A stretch of 64,000 bases of DNA from the NCBI RefSeq assembly GCF_001590985.1, contig NZ_BCTX01000001.1, positions 122,446 through 186,445 of the forward strand, read 5' to 3'. The notes beneath the pieces were generated by a model that was not told the DNA's origin, did no database searches, and saw only the letters and a program-made list of their open reading frames with translations. Below are positions 56,886 through 64,000 of this stretch, in pieces; positions within the stretch are counted from its first letter, which is position 1, and every line of letters starts with the position of its first letter. Made by a program: the position numbers and the translations under genes. Source of the stretch: Novosphingobium naphthalenivorans NBRC 102051. Lineage in GTDB: Bacteria; Pseudomonadota; Alphaproteobacteria; Sphingomonadales; Sphingomonadaceae.

Positions 56886-58496
56886 TCAGGCCTCCAGAGC
56901 CTGCGCAATCAACTTGCGCGTTTCGGGCACGCCGTAAAGGGCAATGAAGCTGCCCATGCGCGGCCCCTGCGACGAACCCAACAGCGTTTCATACAGCGCC
57001 TTGAACCAGTCGCGCAGGTTCTCGAAGCCATAGGCCTCGTTCTTGCCGATCTCATAGACCGCGTTCTGCAGCTCTTCCGCCGTCACGTCCGCCCCGGCCT
57101 TGGCGAGTTCGTCGTCAAGTGCCTTGAGCGCCTGGGCCTCATTGGCCGTCGGCGCGCGGCGCGCCAGCGTGGGAGCGATGAAATCGCGGTTGGTGGCCAG
57201 TGCGGCGCGCACCAGTTCACCCAGCTCCGGATGCGCCTCGGGCGTGGCATCCGCCACGTAGTTGCCAAGATAGGACCAGACCTGATCCGCCGTCGCCTCG
57301 GCACCAAGCACGCCGACGAGGTTGAGCAGCAGCGAGAACGTCACCGGCAGCGTATCGCCCGCGCCCTCGCCTTCGCCATTGGCGCGCAGCAAGTGCCAGA
57401 CCGGATTGCCGAGCTGCTTTTCGATCTCCTGACCGGCAAGATTCCCGCGGAACTGCCAGTATTCGTCGACGGCCTTGGGGATCACGCCGACATGGAGCTG
57501 CTTGGCGCTCTTGGGTTCACGGAACAGGTAGAAGCCCAGCGATTCCTCGGTGCCGTAAGTCAGCCACTGATCGATCGTCAGGCCATTGCCCTTGGACTTC
57601 GAGATCTTCTCCCCGTTCTCGTCGAGGAACAGTTCGTAGATCAGTCCTTCCGGCTTACGCCCGCCGAGGATCTTCACGATCTTGCCCGACTGCGTGACCG
57701 AGTCGGTCAGGTCCTTGCCGCACATCTCGTAGTCGACACCCAGCGCATACCAGCGCATCGCCCAGTCGACCTTCCACTGCAGCTTGGCCTGCCCGCCGAA
57801 CACCGACTGCTCGACCACCGAGCCATCCTGATCGGTGAAGCGGATCATGCCGGTCGCCGGATCGAGCACTTCGACTGGCACCTGCAGGACGACGCCGCTG
57901 GTGGGCGAGACCGGCAGCACCGGCGAATAAGTCTTGCGCCGTTCCTCGCGCAGCGTCGGCAGCATGACGTCGAGAATCGCCTGATTGCATTCGAGCACCC
58001 GCGTCAGCGCGGCATCGAAGGCACCGGAATTGTAGCGGTCGCTCGCCGAGACGAATTCGTACTCGAAGCCGAAGCGATCGAGGAATTCGCGCAGCATCGC
58101 ATTGTTGTGATGCGCGAAGCTCTCATACTTTTCGAAGGGATCGGGAATGCGGGTGAGCGGCTTGCCGAGATTGGCGGCCAGCAGCTCCGCATTGGGGATA
58201 TTGTCCGGAACCTTGCGCAGCCCGTCCATGTCATCGGAGAAGGCGACCAGCCGCGTCGGCGCGCCGCCGGTCATCGCTTCGTAGGCGCGGCGGACCAGCG
58301 TGGTGCGCAGGACTTCCTGAAAGGTGCCGATGTGCGGCAGGCCCGAGGGACCGTAGCCGGTCTCGAACAGCACGGGCTCACCACCCGGTTTGCCTTGCGG
58401 GTATCGCTTGAGTAGCTTCTGGGCCTCCTGGAAGGGCCAGGCCTTGGACACGCGGGCGGCTTCGATCAGGGCATCATCGGTCATGGCGGCGCTCAT
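56886..58496 (-). CDS. lysS: Class I lysyl-tRNA synthetase
   Basis: A 536-residue aminoacyl-tRNA synthetase of the archaeal-type class I LysRS, which alphaproteobacteria use in place of the common class II enzyme. The HIGH-equivalent is GPSGLPHIGTFQE, and the KMSKS loop is KISKSKGNG. The long C-terminal helical domain binds the anticodon. Start: ATG 58496 or ATG 58484; neither has a good Shine-Dalgarno sequence. No class II lysyl-tRNA synthetase gene is in this window. It is divergent from the MscS gene. Confidence 0.95.
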   Translation of the reverse strand: MSAAMTDDALIEAARVSKAWPFQEAQKLLKRYPQGKPGGEPVLFETGYGPSGLPHIGTFQEVLRTTLVRRAYEAMTGGAPTRLVAFSDDMDGLRKVPDNIPNAELLAANLGKPLTRIPDPFEKYESFAHHNNAMLREFLDRFGFEYEFVSASDRYNSGAFDAALTRVLECNQAILDVMLPTLREERRKTYSPVLPVSPTSGVVLQVPVEVLDPATGMIRFTDQDGSVVEQSVFGGQAKLQWKVDWAMRWYALGVDYEMCGKDLTDSVTQSGKIVKILGGRKPEGLIYELFLDENGEKISKSKGNGLTIDQWLTYGTEESLGFYLFREPKSAKQLHVGVIPKAVDEYWQFRGNLAGQEIEKQLGNPVWHLLRANGEGEGAGDTLPVTFSLLLNLVGVLGAEATADQVWSYLGNYVADATPEAHPELGELVRAALATNRDFIAPTLARRAPTANEAQALKALDDELAKAGADVTAEELQNAVYEIGKNEAYGFENLRDWFKALYETLLGSSQGPRMGSFIALYGVPETRKLIAQALEA

Positions 58497-58536
58497 TGGC
58501 GAATTGCGCGCGTTTCGCAAGTGCGAAGCGCAACAA

Positions 58537-58561
58537 GGAACCCGCCGGACCGAGAGACGTT
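58537..58561 (+). promoter_or_regulatory. EcfG-type general stress promoter before the MscS gene
   Basis: GGAAC at 58537-58541, 16 bases, then CGTT at 58558-58561. This matches the EcfG (general stress response sigma factor) promoter of alphaproteobacteria. It lies 33 bases upstream of the channel start codon and points towards it. Confidence 0.7.
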
Positions 58562-58594
58562 ATGTGCGAAAGCCACCGAAAGGACTGAATACCC

Positions 58595-59476
58595 GTGAAT
58601 TATGTCGCAATCCTGAGCAATGAAATCGAAGGCATGGGCAAAACATTCGTGCAGGCCCTGCCCTCGCTTGTCATTGCTCTGGCCATCCTCATCCTGACCT
58701 GGGCGCTGGCCCGCGGCATGGCCCGCACGTCCCGCCGGATCACCGCGCGCGCGCAAGTGCGGGACGATCTCAAGCAGCTTGTCGAAACTCTCGTACGCCT
58801 GCTCGTATGGATATTCGGCACTCTCATCGCCCTGACCGTGGCCGTTCCCAGCTTCACCCCGGCAGGCGCGTTTGCCAGCCTCGGCGTCGGCGCTCTCGCC
58901 GTCGGCTTCGCCTTTCAGGACATCTTCGAAAACTTTCTCGCCGGCGTGCTCATCATGCTGCGCGACAAGATGAACATCGGCGATGCCATCACGTGCCAGG
59001 GCATCGCCGGCAAGGTCGAGAAAATCACCTTGCGCGAGACCCATATCCGCCAGTTCTCCGGGGAGCTGACAGTGGTGCCCAACTCGATGCTGTTCAAGAA
59101 CCCGGTCGAGATCCTCACTGACCAGCACTTGCGCCGCAACGAGGTGATCGTGGGCGTTTCCTACGACACCGATCTCGCCCATGCGCAGCAGGTGATCGAA
59201 CAGGCGCTGGCGACTGTAGAGGCCATCGACAGCGACAAGGGGACAGTCGTCTTCGCGCAGGAATTCAATTCCAGCTCGGTCGATTTCCTCGTGCAGTGGT
59301 GGTCCGATACATCAGTGCAGGACCTGCGTCTCACCAAGAGCCAGGTGGTCTTTGCGGTCAAAAGTGCCCTCGACGGGGCCGGAATCGAGATTCCGTTCCC
59401 TTACGTCACCAACACGTTCAAGGAACCGCTGCCCCTCCTGAGCGCGAAGGCGCTGCAGGAGGAGCGCACGGCGTGA
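58595..59476 (+). CDS. Small-conductance mechanosensitive channel (MscS family), GTG start
   Basis: A 293-residue inner membrane channel that opens under hypo-osmotic stress. Three N-terminal helices (about 22-41, 65-88 and 96-118) end in the pore helix ASLGVGALAVGFAFQDIFENFLAG, with its Gly/Ala packing pattern, followed by the beta domain (IGDAITCQGIAGKVEKI) and the alpha-beta C-terminal domain. The start is GTG 58595 behind AAAGGA. An EcfG-type promoter immediately upstream suggests induction in general stress. Confidence 0.93.
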   Translation: MNYVAILSNEIEGMGKTFVQALPSLVIALAILILTWALARGMARTSRRITARAQVRDDLKQLVETLVRLLVWIFGTLIALTVAVPSFTPAGAFASLGVGALAVGFAFQDIFENFLAGVLIMLRDKMNIGDAITCQGIAGKVEKITLRETHIRQFSGELTVVPNSMLFKNPVEILTDQHLRRNEVIVGVSYDTDLAHAQQVIEQALATVEAIDSDKGTVVFAQEFNSSSVDFLVQWWSDTSVQDLRLTKSQVVFAVKSALDGAGIEIPFPYVTNTFKEPLPLLSAKALQEERTA

Positions 59477-59505
59477 ATGCGGCCCCGGCTTGAAGTAGCC
59501 GCTGC

Positions 59506-59829
59506 TCACGCCCCGGCATTCCCGGCCGCAGCCTCGCTTTCCTTCACCCATTGCCAGTCGTAGGCGAGCGGGGACTCCCGGAAGGCGAAGCGGTCGATAT
59601 GGCGTGCAACGACATCCGTCAGCCGTTCGACATCGGCACGGTCCTCACCCGTGATGCTGATGGCGATCGCTTCGCCATCAGCATCCATGGTGGCCACGGC
59701 GGTGGGAAACGTCACCTTTCCGCGATCGCCGTCCACTTCGGTTTCCAGCTTGTGGCTCCAGTGCTTGCACAGCTGGCGCACATACTTGCCGCCGTTTCCA
59801 GTCTTTACCCTGGCCGTGATCGTGCTCAT
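59506..59829 (-). CDS. DUF2218 domain protein
   Basis: A 107-residue protein with the DUF2218 pattern: STITARVKTGNGGKYVRQLCKHWSHKLE at the start (quoted in part as VRQLCKHWSHK), and DRFAFRESPLAYDWQW near the end. DUF2218 is often found with siderophore-interacting FAD reductases. Here it is overlapped 4 bases by the upstream PadR regulator gene (ATGA), so both are co-transcribed. No ferric reductase gene is in the window. Metal-related role is inference from the association. Confidence 0.85.
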   Translation of the reverse strand: MSTITARVKTGNGGKYVRQLCKHWSHKLETEVDGDRGKVTFPTAVATMDADGEAIAISITGEDRADVERLTDVVARHIDRFAFRESPLAYDWQWVKESEAAAGNAGA

Positions 59830-60563
59830 CCCTCGATCCTTTCGATCTTGCGGGTCGCCTCGTCGATGGCGTCAGCGATCTGCAGGATCAGGTCACGGTC
59901 GGCCCCATCCCGCGACAGGCGGTCGAACACCGAAGTCTTCAGAGCCTGCATGGCGCGGCGCACCGGCGCCGGGTCGACCTTGTCACGCTGATCGGCAAGA
60001 GCCGTCAGCCGGGCCTTGAGCGCGGCTGCCTTGTCCGCGTCGGCTTCCGCCTGCGTGCGGCCTTCCTCGGTCGCTTCATACGACTTGCGGGCGCTATCGC
60101 TGGCCATGACCGCGATCAGGCCGGATTCCTCCATGTAGGTGAGCGCCGGATAGACCACGCCCGGGCTCGGCGCATAGTCGCCGCCCGAAAGCGTCTCGAT
60201 CTCGCGGATCAGGTCATAGCCGTGGCGCGGCGTTTCGGCGATCAGCGAAAGCAGAAGGGTCTGCAATTCGGCCTGATCGAACAGGCGCTTGCGGCGTCCG
60301 CCGCGCCCGTGGCCGCGGCCACCGCCTCCCGGACCGCCAGCTCCCATGCCCCAGCGCTCACCGGCGAAGTCGTCGCCGAAACCGCCGCGTCCGGGGCCGA
60401 ACGGACCGCGCGCCATGGCCCGCATTCCGTGCCCGCCGCGCATGGCGTGGAACTCACCGCCCTGGGCTTCGTTGCCCCGGCAACCGCCACCGCGGCCGTG
60501 CTTGTGATGGAACCCATGATTGCGATTGAACATTGTGTCTCTCATTTCGTTGTGTTGTTTCAT
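59826..60563 (-). CDS. PadR family regulator with His/Gly-rich N-terminal extension (YqjI-like)
   Basis: A 245-residue transcriptional regulator. Residues about 1-92 are Gly/Arg/His-rich (seven His before residue 50, including NRNHGFHHKHGRGGG). Residues 95-165 form the PadR winged helix (DQAELQTLLLSLIAE through YPALTYMEESGLI), followed by a helical dimerisation part to 245. In E. coli YqjI a His-rich N-terminal extension binds nickel and the protein represses the reductase yqjH; this gene shows the same layout. The start is ATG 60563; ATG 60545 or 60533 are possible. A palindrome lies just upstream. Confidence 0.85.
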   Translation of the reverse strand: MKQHNEMRDTMFNRNHGFHHKHGRGGGCRGNEAQGGEFHAMRGGHGMRAMARGPFGPGRGGFGDDFAGERWGMGAGGPGGGGRGHGRGGRRKRLFDQAELQTLLLSLIAETPRHGYDLIREIETLSGGDYAPSPGVVYPALTYMEESGLIAVMASDSARKSYEATEEGRTQAEADADKAAALKARLTALADQRDKVDPAPVRRAMQALKTSVFDRLSRDGADRDLILQIADAIDEATRKIERIEG

Positions 60564-60573
60564 GATGGCTCTA

Positions 60574-60583
60574 AGATATATCT
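60574..60583. promoter_or_regulatory. Palindrome upstream of the PadR gene
   Basis: AGATATATCT, a perfect 10-base palindrome 11 bases upstream of the start codon at 60563 and about 105 before the helicase start. Placement suits an autoregulatory operator for the PadR protein; the binding protein is not proven. Confidence 0.5.
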
Positions 60584-60688
60584 AGAATGATTTTTCACAA
60601 GACCCAAATTTGTATCAACCGGTATTTTGCAGTGGGTCCGCACCGGCGCGCCGTTTCCAATCCGTTCGCCCCTGCCTAAGACACCGGG

Positions 60689-63403
60689 ATGGCTGCTCTC
60701 TCCCTCACTGCCCTCCACGCGAGCCACGGCGGCTGCTGGCTGCGCGAAGGGGACGTGACCCGCACTATTTCCAAAGGCGAAGCGGTAATGGCAGCGGCCG
60801 ACACGCTGCTGCTGATCCTCAATGCCCCTCTGGTCGCGACCAGGCTGGGCTATCCCGATCTCTCGGGTCTGGACCTGCTGGAACTCTATGCTTTCGTGCA
60901 TCCGGCGCGTTTCGTAGTGCCGACGCCGAAAGGCCTCGCCCACGCGCTGAACCTTCCCGAACCGCAAGGCGACGCCGATGTCGCACGCCTGCTGCAGCAA
61001 GCCGCCGCCGCCTTGCTGGATACCTGCGAATCCCCGGACTGGCCCGAACGCGAAGGCGCATGGACCGGGCTGCAATCGCTGGTGCGGATGCGCTGGCCCT
61101 GGGCCACGCTACTCACCGGCCGGATCGCCAAACCGCAGCGGGCGGAGCGCTGGCTGTTCACCCGCCTGCCGGAATGGGAAGAGAGCCCGGAACACGCCCA
61201 GCCCCGTCAGATCGTACTGCATGAGGCGGACGTGCTGCACCGGCTCGAAGATCTCACCGGGGCAGGCGCCGAGCAACGCCCCGGCCAGCGGGCCTATGCC
61301 GCGCAGGCCGCCCACGCCTTCGCGCCGCGCGAACGGTCGGGACACCCGCACCTGCTGCTGGCGCAAGCGGGGACCGGCATTGGCAAGACGCTGGGCTACC
61401 TCGCCCCCGCCTCGCTATGGAGCCAGCAGTCCGGCGGCACGGTCTGGGTCTCGACTTACACCAAGGCGCTGCAACGCCAGTTGCGCCAGGAGAGCCGCCG
61501 TGCCTGGCCCGAACGCCGAACGGACGGCAGCCGGCCCGTCGTCGTGCGCAAGGGGCGTGAGAACTACTTGTGCCTGCTCAATCTCGAAGACGCGCTGCAG
61601 GGCGGCTTCGCGGGCCGCGCGGCGATCCTCGCGCAGCTGGTGGCGCGCTGGGCCGCCTATTCGCGCGATGGCGACATGATCGGCGGAGACTTGCCCGGCT
61701 GGCTCGGCACCCTGTTCCGCCAGCGCGGGATCACCTCGCTGACGGACCGGCGCGGCGAATGCGTCTATGCCGGCTGCCCGCATTACCGGAAATGCTTCAT
61801 CGAGCGCGCCACGCGGGCCAGTGCCGGGGCCGATCTGGTGATCGCCAACCATGCCCTCGTGATGGTCAATGCCGCGCGCGGACGCGATACCGCCGCGCGC
61901 CCCACCCGCATCGTCTTCGACGAGGGCCATCACGTCTTCGATGCCGCCGATTCCACGTTCGCCGCCGCGCTGACCGGGGCGGAGACGATCGAACTGCGCC
62001 GCTGGGTGATCGGCCCCGAAAAGGCCTCGCGCGGGCGCAGGAGAGGCCTGTCCGCCCGGCTTGCCGACATCGTCAGCTACGACGAGGCCGGCTCCAAGGC
62101 GATCACCGCCGCGCGCGCCGCCGCCGAAGCCCTGCCCGGTGACGGCTGGATGCAGCGGCTGGCCGAAGGCGCACCCTGGGGGCCGCTGGAGGAACTGCTC
62201 GCCGCCGTGCGCGCCACCGTCTATGCCCGCGACGAAAGCGGCGGGCAGGAAGCGGGTTATGGCCTCGAAACCGAAGCCGCCGATCTCGACGGCGCCTTCG
62301 TCGAGATTTCGCAAGCCGCGCGCGAGGCGCTTGCCGATCTGCGGCAACCGCTGATGCGTCTTGGCCTGCGGCTCGAAGCGCTGCTGGAAGACCCGCCAGA
62401 CTGGCTCGACGGCCAGGGGCGCGCGCGCCTCGAAGGTGCGCGTCATTCGCTCAGTTGGCGCATAGACCTGCTGGCGGCATGGGAAGCCCTGCTCGCGCGG
62501 CTCGGCGGCCCGGCCGATCCCGAATATGTCGACTGGCTCGCCGTCGAGCGATCGGAAGCGCGCGAGTTCGATATCGGCATCCACCGCCATTGGCTCGACC
62601 CCATGAAGCCTTTCGCCAGCGTCGTGCTCGAACCCGCGCACGGTGTCATCATGACCTCGGCGACCCTGCGCGACGGCGAAGACTGGGCCAAGGCCGTGGC
62701 CCGCTCGGGCGCGGAACACATCGGCGTCGTTCCCCGGCTGACCGCGCAGGAAAGTCCGTTCGACTATGCCGCCCAGGCCGAAGTGCTGATCGTCACCGAT
62801 GTGCCAAAGGGCGATATTCCGGCGCTTGCCGCAGCCTATGCCCGGCTGATCGAGGCATCGAAGGGCGGCGCGCTGGGGCTGTTCACCGCGATCCGCCGTC
62901 TGCGCGCAGTGCACGGCCGCATCGCCGACCGCCTCGCCCGCGCCGGCCTGCCGCTCTATGCCCAGCATGTCGACCCGATCGACACCGGCACTCTGGTCGA
63001 TATTTTCCGAGACGATCCCGCCGCCTCGCTGCTCGGCACCGATGCCTTGCGCGACGGCGTCGACGTGCCCGGCCACTCGCTGCGGCTGGTGGTGATGGAG
63101 CAAGTGCCCTGGCCGCGCCCCTCGATCCTCCACCGCGCCCGGCGCATGGCCGGCGGCGGGTCCGCCTACGACGATTCGATCATCCGCGCCCGGCTGGCGC
63201 AGGCTTTCGGACGCCTGATCCGCAGCCGCCAGGATCACGGCTATTTCGTCGTTCTCTCCTCTGCCTTTCCCTCCCGCCTGCTCAGCGCCTTTCCCGCAGG
63301 CACGCCTGTCCGGCGGATTTCTCTGGAGGAGGCTTTACATCGCGTGTCCAGCCATGCTTCAGGGGAAACCACGCCGGAAGGTGAAAACGCCGGCCGCTCA
63401 TGA
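60689..63403 (+). CDS. DinG/XPD-like ATP-dependent DNA helicase
   Basis: A 904-residue superfamily 2 helicase. An N-terminal part of about 230 residues precedes Walker A AQAGTGIGKT, then DEAH-type box DEGHH. The four Cys of an iron-sulfur domain lie between, in NYLCLLNLE, GECVYAGC and RKCF, as in XPD and DinG. The C-terminal helicase domain has FGRLIRSRQDHGYFVV. Such enzymes unwind DNA or R-loops 5' to 3'. The first start ATG 60689 is taken; a Met at 34 is another option. It is divergent from the PadR gene. Confidence 0.92.
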   Translation: MAALSLTALHASHGGCWLREGDVTRTISKGEAVMAAADTLLLILNAPLVATRLGYPDLSGLDLLELYAFVHPARFVVPTPKGLAHALNLPEPQGDADVARLLQQAAAALLDTCESPDWPEREGAWTGLQSLVRMRWPWATLLTGRIAKPQRAERWLFTRLPEWEESPEHAQPRQIVLHEADVLHRLEDLTGAGAEQRPGQRAYAAQAAHAFAPRERSGHPHLLLAQAGTGIGKTLGYLAPASLWSQQSGGTVWVSTYTKALQRQLRQESRRAWPERRTDGSRPVVVRKGRENYLCLLNLEDALQGGFAGRAAILAQLVARWAAYSRDGDMIGGDLPGWLGTLFRQRGITSLTDRRGECVYAGCPHYRKCFIERATRASAGADLVIANHALVMVNAARGRDTAARPTRIVFDEGHHVFDAADSTFAAALTGAETIELRRWVIGPEKASRGRRRGLSARLADIVSYDEAGSKAITAARAAAEALPGDGWMQRLAEGAPWGPLEELLAAVRATVYARDESGGQEAGYGLETEAADLDGAFVEISQAAREALADLRQPLMRLGLRLEALLEDPPDWLDGQGRARLEGARHSLSWRIDLLAAWEALLARLGGPADPEYVDWLAVERSEAREFDIGIHRHWLDPMKPFASVVLEPAHGVIMTSATLRDGEDWAKAVARSGAEHIGVVPRLTAQESPFDYAAQAEVLIVTDVPKGDIPALAAAYARLIEASKGGALGLFTAIRRLRAVHGRIADRLARAGLPLYAQHVDPIDTGTLVDIFRDDPAASLLGTDALRDGVDVPGHSLRLVVMEQVPWPRPSILHRARRMAGGGSAYDDSIIRARLAQAFGRLIRSRQDHGYFVVLSSAFPSRLLSAFPAGTPVRRISLEEALHRVSSHASGETTPEGENAGRS

Positions 63404-63446
63404 CACCTCGCTGTTGAAGTGCCGCACCCGAGAGTTGCCCGTCCGA

Positions 63447-63992
63447 ATGAAGACCCTGGGAATTTTCCGCCACGCGAAATCGGACTGGAACGACGCGCGC
63501 CTGCGTGACTTTGACCGTCCGCTGAACAAGCGTGGCCGGAAAGGCGCAGCGGTCATGGGCGAGCATATCCGCGATCATGCCGTGGGCTGGAAGCGCGTTC
63601 TCGCCTCCCCGGCGGTGCGCGTGACCCAGACGATCGAACTGGCCGGAGAAGCGGCGGGCGAAACGCCGCCCATCACCTGGGACCGCCGCATCTACCTCGC
63701 CAATTCGGCCGCACTCATGGACGTGCTGCGCGAACAGGAAGGCGATCCGGCCTCGATCATACTGGTCGGCCACAATCCCGGCCTTGAGGATCTGATCTTC
63801 GATCTGGTGCCCGACGACGGCAGCAGCCCCTTGCGCGACATCGTGGAAGACAAGTTCCCGACCGCGGCCTATGCCGTGCTCCAGCTCGATATCGACCACT
63901 GGTCCGACATCGAGGAGAACTGCGGCAAGCTGGTCCATCTGGTCCGCCCGCGCGATCTGGACCCGGCCCTGGGCCCGAATATCGAGGACTGA
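63447..63992 (+). CDS. SixA-like histidine phosphatase
   Basis: A 181-residue member of the histidine phosphatase superfamily. The catalytic RHG motif is RHAKSDW near the start, with LVGHNPGLE carrying the second His. SixA removes phosphate from Hpt domains in E. coli, though many homologues act on small molecules. Start ATG 63447 is chosen for the RHAKSDW position; the longer frame runs into the helicase gene. The start follows the helicase stop by 43 bases. Reported here as co-directional with it. Confidence 0.9.
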   Translation: MKTLGIFRHAKSDWNDARLRDFDRPLNKRGRKGAAVMGEHIRDHAVGWKRVLASPAVRVTQTIELAGEAAGETPPITWDRRIYLANSAALMDVLREQEGDPASIILVGHNPGLEDLIFDLVPDDGSSPLRDIVEDKFPTAAYAVLQLDIDHWSDIEENCGKLVHLVRPRDLDPALGPNIED

Positions 63993-64000
63993 TGGGCTAG

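Overview
The window looks like a chromosomal core segment of a GC-rich alphaproteobacterium of the order Sphingomonadales, with Novosphingobium the closest fit I can offer. The basis is the alphaproteobacterial LexA operator (GTTC-N7-GTTC), the order moeA-lexA, the run nuoA-N followed by birA-coaX-rnj-DUF1467, a class I lysyl-tRNA synthetase, an EcfG-type promoter and a PEP-CTERM protein of the cistern type. No rRNA, tRNA, insertion sequence, prophage or CRISPR array was seen. Coding density is high and many neighbouring genes overlap by 1-8 bases.

Layout. 1-6100: tail of moeA, lexA, comEC (minus strand), gltX and gltA, closed by a strong terminator. 6100-9450: a Met-rich cytochrome c, a bifunctional penicillin-binding protein and a small membrane protein. 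9449-13416 (minus): a four-gene group encoding an Hpt-like protein, an unrecognised membrane protein, an unrecognised helical protein and a histidine-kinase-like protein. Divergent from it at 13486-16482 (plus) is a 998-residue protein with two membrane segments and a long coiled coil. 16514-35796 (minus): a predicted metalloprotease, then, read upstream, DUF1467, rnj, coaX, birA and the complete 14-subunit complex I operon with two extra small genes between nuoD and nuoE.

36253-49190: thiolase, SH3-domain protein, 2-hydroxyacid dehydrogenase, ammonium transporter, DUF805, nitronate-monooxygenase-like protein, methyltransferase-like lipoprotein, prfB, peroxiredoxin, an SDR with an altered active site, a CitE/HpcH-type lyase and an M28 peptidase. 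49321-63992: a TPR lipoprotein and a PEP-CTERM protein, ettA, an RcnB-like protein, cytochrome b561, a prolyl-hydroxylase-like oxygenase, DUF1003, lysyl-tRNA synthetase, an MscS channel, a PadR regulator with DUF2218, a DinG/XPD-like helicase and a SixA-like phosphatase.

The least explained part is 9449-16482. Both signalling-type proteins there have lost the phospho-accepting histidine (Pro in the kinase-like protein, Met in the Hpt-like protein). They face a protein with the architecture of the Caulobacter polarity factor TipN. Two intergenic sites each match the CtrA box TTAA-N7-TTAA at 7 of 8 bases, and each begins 25 bases upstream of a minus-strand start codon. I propose, as inference only, a cell-cycle or polarity module. 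Other points worth checking are the two genes inserted in the nuo operon, a His-rich insertion in NuoL, a GGAAC-N16-CGTT promoter before the MscS gene, a His/Gly-rich PadR regulator with a nearby palindrome, and an SDR whose catalytic Tyr is His.
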